Made by a program: the position numbers and the translations under genes. Below the pieces are notes generated by a model, which was given only the letters and a program-made list of their open reading frames with translations, did no database searches and was not told where the DNA came from. A stretch of DNA of 41,892 bases from Clostridia bacterium (GTDB lineage: Bacteria > Bacillota > Clostridia > Oscillospirales > Acutalibacteraceae), in NCBI GenBank assembly GCA_017416765.1, contig JAFQBE010000002.1, positions 1 through 41,892 on the forward strand, written 5' to 3'. Positions 1-9,300 of the stretch are shown in pieces. Each line of letters starts with the position of its first letter. Position 1 is the first letter of the stretch.

Positions 1-1353
1 AAATTTATATAAATTTATTCCATTATCATCTAAATCTATTGTTTGTTGAGTAGTTTCATCTACAATGGAATATATTTGCTCATTAAAGGAATCAACATTT
101 TCAAAGAAAGAAAATGTTGAAAGAAGAAAAGCTACTATGAATAATATCAATACAATAGGTTTATAGGGTATATTTATTTTTTGCTTAATCTTAGGAAAAG
201 CTTCTTTTAATGCGGAAAACAGCCAGATTAATGCAAAAAAATATGGCGCAAATATCAAACGTACTCCGATAGGTTCAACAAACAGGCACATTCCTATACC
301 AGACAAAACAATGAAAGGTAATCCCCAAAAAACAAGCCGATGCTCCTTTTTTGTATAAACAAATAATGCTATCAATACAGCTATAGCAAAAATACATATT
401 AACATGCATAGTATTAATCTGGTCAATATATATTCCAATGAAGATTTATTAGCAATAAAAATAATAACAATTGGTATGGTTATAATTGTCAAAATGAAGA
501 AAAGAGAAGCTTTTTTATCGGTAATAAAAAACAAGTAACTGATTATTGATAACGAAATTGTTAGTAACAAAGGTGAAAATTCAGCAATACAGTAGCTAAG
601 GTGAGCTGCTTGGATAACAATATTTTTGGCATTGAGTTCTAAAGATCCACGATACCAATCCAATAAATTAGCTACTCCAAAAATATGTGGTATTAAAAGC
701 ATGAACAAAGTACCACACAAAAAAGATACAAACAACAAAATACTATTCGATTTAAGTTTTTTTTGTTTTTTATAGTCACAAAAAACTAATAATAAAGCAA
801 ACAAAACAAAAAGAATAGTTGTATTTTCGCTAAACAGACAGGCCGAAAGAGAACACAAACACATCAAAAAATTATATAAGATTCTTTTGCTTTTTTGATG
901 ATTGTTGGAGAGAGAATAAAAATATATAGAAAAGAGAAAAAACAAAAAAGGTAGCACATAATTAATATATATAGGAGAAGCGCCATATATTGATTCGGAA
1001 GATAAAAATTCAATTATCAAAACAGGAAAAAATACAAGTAACAATGTTTTATAATTAGAATTGAAAAATAATCTGTTAAGTAAAAGAGTAATTGCCAATA
1101 GGCTTAAACTTACAAGCAAAGAAGTAAAATTAAAAAGATGAGAACTGACTGCACAGATTGTATTACCTAACAATCTTCCGTTTCCGTAATGCAGACAATA
1201 GTCTAATATGGATTTAAAGTTAAAATCTGTAAAAGTATAAAAAATGTAATTATCAACATGAGCTTGATAAAAAAACAATGAAACAAAAAGCATAGCGAAA
1301 ATAGCAACACTAAACAAACAATTTAACCAAAAGTTTTGGTGCTTTTTTATCAT
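1..1353 (-). CDS. Multi-pass membrane protein, DUF6056/GtrII-like, partial at window edge
   Basis: An uninterrupted frame runs from an ATG at 1353 off the left edge of the window, giving at least 451 residues without a stop. The product is strongly hydrophobic with about ten or more predicted membrane segments. A loop near residue 55 carries NGRLLGNTI, which resembles the NGR-containing first loop of DUF6056/GtrII-like membrane proteins of surface polysaccharide loci. That family assignment is tentative. A purine-rich RBS (AGAGGG) lies upstream, and only about 20 bases separate it from the HAD phosphatase stop, so the two genes probably share a transcript. Base composition is visibly AT-richer than every other gene here, with A/T-ending codons, which suggests recent acquisition. 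The C-terminus cannot be seen. It could also be a Wzy-like polymerase or a mannosyltransferase-like protein. Confidence 0.7.
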   Translation of the reverse strand, partial: MIKKHQNFWLNCLFSVAIFAMLFVSLFFYQAHVDNYIFYTFTDFNFKSILDYCLHYGNGRLLGNTICAVSSHLFNFTSLLVSLSLLAITLLLNRLFFNSNYKTLLLVFFPVLIIEFLSSESIYGASPIYINYVLPFLFFLFSIYFYSLSNNHQKSKRILYNFLMCLCSLSACLFSENTTILFVLFALLLVFCDYKKQKKLKSNSILLFVSFLCGTLFMLLIPHIFGVANLLDWYRGSLELNAKNIVIQAAHLSYCIAEFSPLLLTISLSIISYLFFITDKKASLFFILTIITIPIVIIFIANKSSLEYILTRLILCMLICIFAIAVLIALFVYTKKEHRLVFWGLPFIVLSGIGMCLFVEPIGVRLIFAPYFFALIWLFSALKEAFPKIKQKINIPYKPIVLILFIVAFLLSTFSFFENVDSFNEQIYSIVDETTQQTIDLDDNGINLYKF

Positions 1354-1373
1354 TAACTATACCCTCTTTACTC

Positions 1374-2198
1374 TTATTTAGCTTTTCCCGCCATAATATG
1401 CTCCAGCAAATCGGCTACACAGCCTTTATTGCAATGGCAGGCGACAAGCTTGCAGATTTCGTGTATTTCCTTAGGTGCCTGACCTGCGCAGGCAGGGAAG
1501 GCTACTGTTTTGAGCATATCCCAATCGTTAAAATAATCGCCGATGGCGGCCGTGTGGTTTTTATCTACACCGAGCATTTCGGCAAGCTCCATAACCCCTG
1601 TACCTTTATGTACATTCGGCGCGAGCATTTCAAAGGTCACGATTGACGAAGACATAAAATTACCGACTTCGGGGTGCTTTGCAGCCTCTTCTTTAAGCCT
1701 TTTTATCGCAGGCGGAAAACCCCAGAAAATAACCTTACACCAATCATCTTCGGGTATGCTTTCAAAGCCTGTGATTTTGTGCGGAACTCTGTCGAAGAAA
1801 ACCTGGCAAAGTGCCATAAGTCCGTGCTTGACCACATATGCTCTTTCTGCACCGAAAATGCCTACATCTACAGAAAGTATACCCTTGTATTCCCGTGCAA
1901 CTTTTTTTACGAATTCCTGCCCCTCTTTAGGAATAGGCATCTTTTTTACTACCTTGCGTTCGTTAAAATCGTAAATAAGACCGCCGTTAAGGGCTACCGC
2001 AGGGCAGCTTGTCTGTACCGTTTTCCAGGCACGCTCAAGCGAGTTTATCGGTCTGCCGGAAGCAAGGGTAAAATAGCCGCCCGCAGCTATGAATTTGTCA
2101 ATTGCTTCGCCGTTGCGCTTGGGAAGTTTGCGCGCCTTGGAATTCAGCGTACCGTCGATATCCGAAGCAACAAGCCATTTATCGGTAGTGTTTTGCAT
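1374..2198 (-). CDS. Cof-type HAD-superfamily phosphatase
   Basis: A 274-residue soluble protein of the HAD superfamily, Cof/YwpJ-like (class IIB). Motif I is DIDGTL at residues 13-18, with the nucleophilic Asp13 and acid/base Asp15. A motif II region with SGRP lies near residue 48, and motif IV (GDYFNDWDM) is near residue 225. Such enzymes hydrolyse small phosphorylated metabolites (sugar phosphates, FMN, PLP), and the substrate cannot be told from sequence. The longest frame begins at 2216. The ATG at 2198 is preferred because AAGGTG lies 7 bases upstream of it, while the earlier codon has no RBS. A consensus promoter sits directly upstream. The downstream membrane protein gene is probably cotranscribed. 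Confidence 0.88.
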   Translation of the reverse strand: MQNTTDKWLVASDIDGTLNSKARKLPKRNGEAIDKFIAAGGYFTLASGRPINSLERAWKTVQTSCPAVALNGGLIYDFNERKVVKKMPIPKEGQEFVKKVAREYKGILSVDVGIFGAERAYVVKHGLMALCQVFFDRVPHKITGFESIPEDDWCKVIFWGFPPAIKRLKEEAAKHPEVGNFMSSSIVTFEMLAPNVHKGTGVMELAEMLGVDKNHTAAIGDYFNDWDMLKTVAFPACAGQAPKEIHEICKLVACHCNKGCVADLLEHIMAGKAK

Positions 2199-2228
2199 TT
2201 GTCCACACCTTTTCACAATAATATTTTT

Positions 2229-2257
2229 ATTATAAAACTATAAAGCCGATTTGTCAA
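2229..2257 (-). promoter_or_regulatory. Sigma-A promoter for HAD phosphatase and membrane protein genes
   Basis: Read on the minus strand, TTGACA (2257-2252) and TATAAT (2234-2229) are both perfect and separated by 17 bases. The -35 box abuts the T-rich tail of the acyl-CoA synthetase terminator. The start codon at 2198 is about 25 bases beyond the expected transcription start. Confidence 0.8.
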
Positions 2258-2289
2258 CAAAATAAGGCTTACATAATAATATGCAAGCC
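2258..2289 (-). terminator. Rho-independent terminator of the acyl-CoA synthetase gene
   Basis: Eight-base arms (2266-2273 and 2282-2289, one mismatch) flank an 8-base AT loop. On the minus strand the stem is followed by TTATTTTGTT. It lies just after the stop at 2303. Confidence 0.65.
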
Positions 2290-2302
2290 CTGATTTTGTA
2301 TT

Positions 2303-3979
2303 TTAGTTTTTCTTGTTCTTGTCGTTTTTGTTTATTGCGAAGCGCTTGATTTTGTTTGAAGTGGTTTTTTCAAACTCTTTATCGCGGATTTTTACGTTTG
2401 CAATCTGCTTGTAGATGGGGAGCTCTTTACAGGCGTTGCGGATTGCAGACATAACCTCGGAGGCAGATTTGTTTTCGCTGAGGAAAACCTCGGCGATGAG
2501 TGCTTTTGCATTGCCGCTTTCGCTGTTTTCGCCCATAACTATAACCTCGCTGATGTAATCAATGCTCTGGATATAGCCTTCGATTTCTTCGGGGTAAATG
2601 TTTTTGCCGTTATCAAGAACGATAATATTCTTTTTTCTGCCGCAGATAACAAGCTGTTCTTTGTCATTGATATAGCCGTAGTCGCCAGTATAGAACCAGC
2701 CGTCTTTGATGACTTCTGCGGTGAGGTCAGGGCGGTTGTAGTAGCCGAGCATAACGGTATCGCCCTTGATGCAGATTTCGCCAATACCTTCTTCGTTGGG
2801 TTCGTCAACGCGCCAGTCAATGCAGCGAAGTTTGATGCCTGCGGTGTGGTAATCGTTTGCAGAATCGTGGTTTGCACAAACAAGTGGAGAGCATTCGGTA
2901 ATGCCATAGCCGTTGATAAGGCTGATGCCGATATTGTCAAAGAATTCGCCGACCTCAGGGCGGATGGCAGCACCGCCGCAGACAATTTTTTTCAATTTGC
3001 CGCCAAAGGTTTCATGTATTGTGGAGAAGAAAAGTCTGCGCTTATCTATGCCGACCTTGCGAAGCATATTGCTGAATTTGATAAGCTTGCCGAACATTGC
3101 AGCCTTGCCCTTTTTCTCGATTTCTCGGTTGATTCTGGAAACAAAAAGTTCTGCAATGGCGGGAACAATATAAACATATTCGGGCTGGTAGGTCTGGAAA
3201 TTCTTGAGTACTGCTTTAAGACTTTCGTTTATGCAGAGTGTGGAATGGTGGTGGAATGAAACGAGCAGGTCAGCAACGCTTTCATAAGTGTGGCTGTAGG
3301 GGAGCACGGACAAGCCCACATCAAAAACAGTTGAAACCTGAAGACCGTAGCACACGCAGGAAACAAGATTCTTTTCGCTGAGCATAACACCCTTGGACAT
3401 GCCTGTTGTGCCCGAAGTATAAACAAGCATTTTCATTGCGTTGGGGTCGCTCTTGCAGGCGAGGTATTCGCTCTTATCGAGTGCTGCACCTTCTTCAAGA
3501 ACCTTTGTGAATGAATAGAAATCGCCTTCGGTTTCTTCGCGGTCGAAGCCGATTAAATATTTAACGCCGCTGATTGTGTCACGGTTTTCCATGAGCATTT
3601 TTTCGTAACGCTTGTCGTAGAAGAGTACGGTTGCCTTACTGTCGTTTAAAAGGTGTAAAATATCTCTTTCGGGCAATTCTTTATCCATGGGGATATACAC
3701 ACCGCTGCTGCGCAGTGCAGTAAAGTATGCCGTAATCCAGTTGATTGAGTTTGCGCCAAGGCAGGCTATGTGACCGGCACTTTCTCCTTTTGCGGTAAGG
3801 AACGCACCGAGTGAATAAACACGGCTGATAAATGCTTCGTAGGTCATGCTTCTTATTTCATCGCCGACCTTATATTTGTAAACAACTTTGTTCGGACATT
3901 CCTTGAGCGCAAGATTAATCATTTCTTCAATGGAAGAAACCATTTTTACATCGTAATAATCGTATTTGACATTTGCCAT
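2303..3979 (-). CDS. AMP-dependent acyl-CoA synthetase (long-chain fatty-acid CoA ligase-like)
   Basis: A 558-residue member of the ANL adenylating superfamily, probably activating a fatty or other carboxylic acid to its CoA thioester through an acyl-AMP. The phosphate-binding loop YTSGTTGMSKG is at residues 187-197. GYGITECSP is at 358-366, the ribose-binding Asp is in YTGDYGY near 434, and the hinge GRKKN is at 448-452. TTSNKIKR near residue 543 carries the C-terminal catalytic Lys. The length is normal for FadD/long-chain ligases. The N-terminal phrase KVVYKYKVGDEIRSMTYEAF matches the long-chain class, but chain length specificity is inferred only. GGAAGG lies 9 bases before the ATG. No carrier protein or beta-oxidation gene is adjacent. 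The gene is transcribed divergently from a membrane XRE regulator that could control it. Confidence 0.88.
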   Translation of the reverse strand: MANVKYDYYDVKMVSSIEEMINLALKECPNKVVYKYKVGDEIRSMTYEAFISRVYSLGAFLTAKGESAGHIACLGANSINWITAYFTALRSSGVYIPMDKELPERDILHLLNDSKATVLFYDKRYEKMLMENRDTISGVKYLIGFDREETEGDFYSFTKVLEEGAALDKSEYLACKSDPNAMKMLVYTSGTTGMSKGVMLSEKNLVSCVCYGLQVSTVFDVGLSVLPYSHTYESVADLLVSFHHHSTLCINESLKAVLKNFQTYQPEYVYIVPAIAELFVSRINREIEKKGKAAMFGKLIKFSNMLRKVGIDKRRLFFSTIHETFGGKLKKIVCGGAAIRPEVGEFFDNIGISLINGYGITECSPLVCANHDSANDYHTAGIKLRCIDWRVDEPNEEGIGEICIKGDTVMLGYYNRPDLTAEVIKDGWFYTGDYGYINDKEQLVICGRKKNIIVLDNGKNIYPEEIEGYIQSIDYISEVIVMGENSESGNAKALIAEVFLSENKSASEVMSAIRNACKELPIYKQIANVKIRDKEFEKTTSNKIKRFAINKNDKNKKN

Positions 3980-4048
3980 TTTTTACTTACCTTCCGTTTT
4001 TTTAAATGCGTTTTGCGTGCGGTTAGTTTTCGGAACACGCTGTTAGTT

Positions 4049-4077
4049 ATATTAACCCAAGGCGATGAATTTGTCAC
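4049..4077 (-). promoter_or_regulatory. Probable promoter of the acyl-CoA synthetase gene
   Basis: On the minus strand, GTGACA (4077-4072), a 17-base spacer and TAATAT (4054-4049) make a moderate sigma-A promoter, about 70 bases before the ATG. Confidence 0.5.
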
Positions 4078-4097
4078 GCTACTGTAATGTTTTTGTA

Positions 4098-4156
4098 CTC
4101 TACTCACAAAAAACCGCTCAGTAGAGTTTTAAAATTTCATTCTACCCACAGTAGAA
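4098..4156. promoter_or_regulatory. Paired TCTAC/GTAGA inverted repeats, candidate operator
   Basis: Two inverted repeats lie between the divergent promoters: CTCTACT (4098-4104) with AGTAGAG (4120-4126), and TTCTAC (4140-4145) with GTAGAA (4151-4156). All four half sites share a TCTAC core. The place suggests an operator for the neighbouring XRE regulator or another factor; binding is inferred. Confidence 0.4.
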
Positions 4157-4181
4157 ACCGCTTAAAATCAACGGTTTTCGC

Positions 4182-4211
4182 TTGACATTATTAAAACTAT
4201 TGTGCTATAAT
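4182..4211 (+). promoter_or_regulatory. Sigma-A promoter of the membrane XRE regulator
   Basis: Perfect TTGACA (4182-4187) and TATAAT (4206-4211) with an 18-base spacer. The expected transcription start near 4218 leaves a leader of about 25 bases before the TTG start at 4244. Confidence 0.8.
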
Positions 4212-4243
4212 ATGGCAACGCTTTTTTGAAAGCAGGTGAGCTT

Positions 4244-4855
4244 TTGACAGAGGAACAACTGAAAAATAATATTGCAAAAAATATAACTGAGCTGCGAAAA
4301 GCAGCAGAGCTGACGCAGGCACAGCTTGCGGAAAAGCTTAACTATTCCGATAAATCCGTTTCGAAATGGGAACGCGGTGACGGCGTGCCTGATGTAGTGG
4401 TGTTGCAAAAAATTGCAGAACTTTTCGGTGTTACGCTAAATGACCTTGTAAGCGAAAATAAACCGAAACTGCCGCGTAAGCAGCCGTATCTGACAAATCG
4501 CATTATGATTCCTCTGCTGAGCGTAGGACTTACTTTTTTAGTTGCTTCAATCGTATTCTTTGTTTTGCAGATGCTCGGTGCGTGGGAAGGTAAATCATGG
4601 CTTGTTTTCGTTTATGCAATACCTGTATCGTTTATTGTGCTGATTGTTTTTACAGAGCTGTGGTGGAATATGCTGCTGCGCTTTATTGCCACAAGCGGAA
4701 TCGGCTGGGCAATAGCAATTTGTATTAAACTGACTTTTCCGTTGATAAAAGAACTAAACTACATTTTTTTGCCGGTTGCCATTTTACAGTTATTGGCAAT
4801 CTTCTGGTTTGTTATGCGATACCGAAAACAAAAGCGCAAGGAAAAAGACAGTTGA
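4244..4855 (+). CDS. XRE-family regulator with C-terminal membrane domain
   Basis: A 203-residue protein. An N-terminal Cro/C1-type helix-turn-helix (about residues 8-68) includes LTQAQLAEKLNYSDKSVSKW. It is followed by four hydrophobic membrane segments and a basic tail (RYRKQKRKEKDS). This layout is common in Clostridia, where the membrane part may sense an envelope signal. The frame can be extended to a TTG at 4226, but TTG at 4244 is chosen because AGGTGA ends 5 bases before it and the promoter would leave 4226 without an RBS. The gene is divergent from the acyl-CoA synthetase, so autoregulation and control of that gene are plausible but not shown. No antibiotic-peptide transporter, a frequent partner of such regulators, is nearby. 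Confidence 0.85.
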   Translation: MTEEQLKNNIAKNITELRKAAELTQAQLAEKLNYSDKSVSKWERGDGVPDVVVLQKIAELFGVTLNDLVSENKPKLPRKQPYLTNRIMIPLLSVGLTFLVASIVFFVLQMLGAWEGKSWLVFVYAIPVSFIVLIVFTELWWNMLLRFIATSGIGWAIAICIKLTFPLIKELNYIFLPVAILQLLAIFWFVMRYRKQKRKEKDS

Positions 4856-4890
4856 TTCATAATTAATGCGATTTCAGCAGGAGAATACTT

Positions 4891-5090
4891 ATGTACTACA
4901 GACGGCTCAGGGATTTAAGTGAAGATTCCGACTTGAAGCAGGCTGATGTTGCTGCTGTGCTTGGTATTACGCGTCAACAGTATCAGCTTTATGAAAGCGA
5001 AAAAGAGAAATGCCGATGTCGTTATTCATAAGGCTTGCAGAATACTACAATGTATCGCTTGACTATATTCCAGGGTTAAAAGACAATTAA
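4891..5090 (+). pseudogene. Small HTH regulator, frameshifted
   Basis: ATG at 4891, with AGGAG 7 bases upstream, opens a helix-turn-helix frame containing LKQADVAAVLGITRQQYQLY. After an A5 run near 5002 it ends at a stop at 5029-5031, giving 46 residues. In the -1 frame the expected remainder continues (MPMSLFIRLAEYYNVSLDYI) and stops at 5088-5090. One extra A in the run would restore a normal protein of about 66 residues of the short XRE type. It is therefore a one-base deletion, a sequencing or assembly error, or slippage on the A-run. It follows the membrane XRE gene by 35 bases and precedes a strong terminator. Confidence 0.7.
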
Positions 5091-5126
5091 AGAGATGGCT
5101 TGCAAAATTTTGCAAGCCATCTCTTT
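5089..5126. terminator. Bidirectional terminator, perfect 19-bp inverted repeat
   Basis: Arms 5089-5107 and 5108-5126 are perfectly complementary, with A-rich left and T-rich right ends. The repeat lies between the convergent HTH pseudogene (plus) and acyltransferase gene (minus), so it can serve both. Confidence 0.8.
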
Positions 5127-5127
5127 G

Positions 5128-6210
5128 TTATGTTTCTGACTCTATAAATACTCTTTTTAGTGTGGGTTTGAGCTTTTTCCGCAATCGCTTTATTATAAGC
5201 ACGGCAGTGTTGACAACACAGCAGCTTATAACTGTGAGCGAAATAAAAAGTATTACCTTATACAGCATTGAGTATTCTGTGAATTTTTTTGCAATAAATG
5301 TCGCCCAGTAGCTGTGGTTGAGATAAATAAGCAAGCTTATATCGCCTAAAAGCTTGGTTTTCGGAGTTGTCAGTGCATGGCTGACAAGAGATTTTTGCGA
5401 GAATAAAATAAAAAGCATTATAAACAGCAGAATAACTGCGATATAATCAAATCCGGTTTTAGGCTGCACAAAAATGGGGATTGTTATGCCTGCTATGCAG
5501 CAAAGAACGATTATACTCATAACCGTCCTGCCGGCAAAGGTGAGCCGTGTTTTTTTAGTATTCTGAACTAAAGCGTGTATAATGCAGCCCAGACATATTG
5601 CGGCAACGGCTCGCAAAAGCCCCGCCGTAATCCAGCTGCCGAAGGTGGTCTGCAATATCGGGTTCAGATTGCCGAAGCGTGAATAAAGATTGCCGTATAT
5701 AAAGCAGACCGCAAGCGGGCAGAAAACATACACAAAACAGCTTTTTAATTTTCTTGCCAAGGGGTAAAGGATAAGAAAGGAAAGCAGCATTGCTGAAAGA
5801 TACCATGAAACACCCGTTGAAGTGGTGGTTCGCATTCCCGTTATCTGTAAAGGAAGAATTTCAGAAAAAAGGAACGGTAGGTTTTTAAGGGCGGTTAAAC
5901 CTGTGTATTCCCCTGCAGCAATTCTTACAGCAAAGCCTATAATTGCCGAAATTGCCAACGGAAGAGCAAAGCTGCAGTATTTTTTGAAAACATATGTTGC
6001 TGCCGCTTTTCCGGTACAGGCTGCCTGACTTTGTACAGCTGACATGAAAAAGTAACCTGAAATAATGAAAAAGCCTTCAACAAGTATATAACCGCCTCTT
6101 GCAAAGGTAAGGTTGTGGCTTATTGAAAAATGCAGAGCAGCTATAATGAGAGAAAAAACAAATTTTAAAATATCTATACTGCTGTTACGGGCTGTTTTAG
6201 CTGACGGCAA
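5128..6210 (-). CDS. Acyltransferase 3 family membrane protein
   Basis: A 360-residue multi-pass membrane protein of the acyltransferase 3 (OafA/WecH/NodX) family, which O-acylates surface polysaccharides or other envelope glycans. The N-terminal family signature is visible: NSSIDILKFVFSLIIAALHF followed by a GGYILVEGFFIISGYF segment, with the conserved His in the first helix. About ten membrane segments follow, and the C-terminus is basic. The longest frame begins at ATG 6252. TTG at 6210 is preferred because a strong AAGGAGGGAG sits about 8 bases upstream of it, inside the longer frame, whereas 6252 has no RBS. The gene stands alone; its substrate is unknown. Confidence 0.82.
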   Translation of the reverse strand: MPSAKTARNSSIDILKFVFSLIIAALHFSISHNLTFARGGYILVEGFFIISGYFFMSAVQSQAACTGKAAATYVFKKYCSFALPLAISAIIGFAVRIAAGEYTGLTALKNLPFLFSEILPLQITGMRTTTSTGVSWYLSAMLLSFLILYPLARKLKSCFVYVFCPLAVCFIYGNLYSRFGNLNPILQTTFGSWITAGLLRAVAAICLGCIIHALVQNTKKTRLTFAGRTVMSIIVLCCIAGITIPIFVQPKTGFDYIAVILLFIMLFILFSQKSLVSHALTTPKTKLLGDISLLIYLNHSYWATFIAKKFTEYSMLYKVILFISLTVISCCVVNTAVLIIKRLRKKLKPTLKRVFIESET

Positions 6211-6320
6211 ACTTGGCTCCCTCCTTGCATCTTTTTTACACAATTTTACCATTAAAAGCCGTATATTGCAAGCTGTGATTTATGCGGCACAACGAAAACG
6301 GATTACTTGTAAAAAATTGC

Positions 6321-6349
6321 TTGACTGTAAAAAGCGCAAGTGCTATTAT
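6321..6349 (+). promoter_or_regulatory. Sigma-A promoter of ileS-valS
   Basis: TTGACT (6321-6326), a 17-base spacer and TATTAT (6344-6349). The transcription start expected near 6356 leaves a leader of about 40 bases, too short for a T-box. AGGAG is at 6381-6385. Confidence 0.7.
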
Positions 6350-6394
6350 AGTATGCGTATATTTATAATACTTTAAATATAGGAGATAAATGCT

Positions 6395-9300
6395 ATGTTT
6401 GAAAAGGTCGACGCGCAGTATAATTTTACTGCCAGCGAAAAAGAAGTACGCGAGTTCTGGAAAGAGAACAACGTATTCGAAAAAAGCGTAAAGAAGAACG
6501 AGGGTAAGCCTGAGTTCACATTTTATGACGGTCCGCCCACAGCTAACGGCGTGCCGCACGTTGGTCATATTCTGACCCGTTCAATCAAGGACCTCATTCC
6601 CCGCTACCGCACGATGAAGGGTTACCATGTCGAGCGTAAGGCCGGTTGGGATACACACGGTCTGCCCGTTGAGCTTGAGGTTGAAAAAGAGCTTGGCTTC
6701 AGCGGTAAGGCAGATATTGAAAAGTACGGTATTGTACCCTTTATTGATAAGTGCCGTAAAAGTGTATGGAAGTATAAGGACTTGTGGGAGGATATGAGCG
6801 AAAGAATCGGCTTCTGGGCTGATTTTGAAAACCCCTACATCACCTACGACAATAAATATATCGAATCCGTATGGTGGGCATTCAAGCAGCTTGATGCAAA
6901 AGAGCTGCTTTACCACGGCCATAAGATTGTGCCCTATTGCCCCCGCTGCGGTACTGCGCTTTCTTCACACGAGGTTGCGCAGGGCTACAAAAACATAAAG
7001 ACACGCTCTGTCTATGTCCGTTTCAAGCTCCGCGACGAAGCTGACACCTGCTTCCTTGCATGGACAACCACTCCCTGGACTCTGCCCTCAAACGTAGGTC
7101 TTTGCGTTAACCCCGATGCAGAGTATGTAAAGATTAAGGCTGAGGATGGCTGCTATATTCTTGCAAAGGCACTTGTAGGCGGTCTTTTTGAAGAAGGTAA
7201 GTATGAGGTTGTTGCCGAATATGTAGGTAAGGACCTTGAGTATACAAAGTATGAGCCCCTTTTCCCGTATGTTAAGGATAAGTACTACGATAAAGCATGG
7301 TTTGTCACCTGCGACGGCTATGTAACACTTGACAGCGGTACAGGTATTGTTCACATCGCTCCCGCCTTCGGTGAGGACGACTCAAAGGTCGGCAAGAAGT
7401 ACAAGCTTCCCTTTGTTCAGCTTGCTGACGAGCGCGGCTGCTTCCCTGAAATTGCCGCTGATTATGCAGGTCGCTTTGTTATGGATTGCGACCCCGACAT
7501 CATCACAAGACTTAGCGGTGAAGGTTCACTTTTCAAGGTTCAGACCATTGAACACCAGTATCCCTACTGCTGGCGCTGCGACAGCCCCCTGCTTTACTAC
7601 GGCAAGCCCAGCTGGTTCATTGCCATGAGTACTCTGCGCGATGAGCTTACGGCAGACAACGCTTCCGTCAACTGGCTGCCCGAAACCTACCGCGACGGCC
7701 GTATGGGCAATTTCGTAAGCAACGTTATTGACTGGGCAATCTCCCGTGACCGTTACTGGGGTACACCGCTGCCCGTTTGGGTTTGCGACAAGTGCGAAAA
7801 GCACCATGTAATCGGCAGCGTTGAAGAACTCAGCAAGCTCACCGGCGCACCTGCTGATATTGACCTGCACAAGCCCAGCGTTGACCCGCTCACATTCGAG
7901 TGCGAATGCGGCGGTACAATGCACAGAGTTCCCGAGGTTATCGACTGCTGGTTTGATTCCGGTGCTATGCCCTTTGCACAGCAGCACTATCCCTTTGAAA
8001 ATAAGGATTTGTTTGAAAAGCAGTTCCCGGCTGATTTCATCAGTGAAGGCAGCGACCAGACACGCGGCTGGTTCTATTCACTGCAGGCTATTTCTACAGC
8101 TATTTTCGGCAAATCACCCTATAAAAACTGCGTAGCGCTCGGCCTTGTAAACGATAAGGACGGCATCAAGATGTCCAAGCACAAGGGCAACGTTGTTGAC
8201 CCGTGGGAGGTTATGGACAAGCACGGTGCAGACGCTATCCGCTGGTATTTCTATGTTTCCTCCGCTCCCTGGATTTCCACAAACTTTGACGGCGATGCTA
8301 TCAACGAGCATCAGCGCCGCTTTATGGGCACAATGTGGAACACCTTCCACTTCTATAACCTCTATTCCGGTATTGATAATTTCAACCCCAACAATTATAA
8401 GCTTGCTGATTGCAAGCTCACAATGATGGACAAGTGGATTCTCGGTCTGCTCAACTCCGTTATTAAAAAGGTTGATACCGAGCTTGAAGGCTACCACATC
8501 ACAGAAGCTGCAAGAGAGCTTGTAAGCTTTGTTGACCTTATGAGTAACTGGTATGTCCGCCGCTGCCGCCGCCGTTTCTGGATGAGCGAGCTGACAGAGG
8601 ACAAGATTGCCGCTTACATGACACTTTATACTGTTCTTGATAACCTTATCCGACTTGCTGCTCCCTTTGTACCGTTTGCAACGGAAACAATTTACCAGAG
8701 CCTTGTCCGCAAGAACAACCCCGATGCTCCCATCAGTATCCATATGTGCGATTATCCCGTATGCGATGAAAGCTATATTGATGAAGCACTTGAACGCGAT
8801 ATGAAGCTTGTCTACGATTCTGTAGGTATTGCAAGAAACGCAAGAAACCTTGCAAACCTTAAAATTCGTCAGCCTCTTTCACGCCTGCTTGTTTGCGTAG
8901 AAGGTGAAGAGGCACACTTCAACGAAGAAATGCTTTCCATTATTGCAGAAGAGCTTAATGTTGAAAAGGCAGAACAGGTTGAATCCACAAAGGGCTTTAT
9001 TTCCCACTCAATCAAGCCGCAGCTTAAAACACTCGGTCCGAAGTACGGTAAGGTACTCAACGCTATCCGTGAATACTTTGCAACCGTTGACGGCGACAGC
9101 GTTATTGACGATATTGAAGCTAACGGCAGCCATAAAACAAACCTTAACGGTACAGATGTTGAGTTCACAATGGAAGACCTGCTTATCAGCACAGGCTATA
9201 AGGAAGGCTTCATGAGCGCAGCAGACAGAAACATCACCGTTATTCTCGATACAGTCCTCACACCCGAGCTTATTCAGAAGGGCTACGCACGCGAATTTGT

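Noticed and set aside
6253-6394. T-box leader before ileS
   Set aside because: The promoter leaves only about 40 bases of leader, and no T-box sequence or antiterminator is seen.
8114-8743. Long minus-strand open frame opposite ileS
   Set aside because: It is a shadow of the strong codon bias in ileS, has no RBS or promoter, and its protein is not recognisable.
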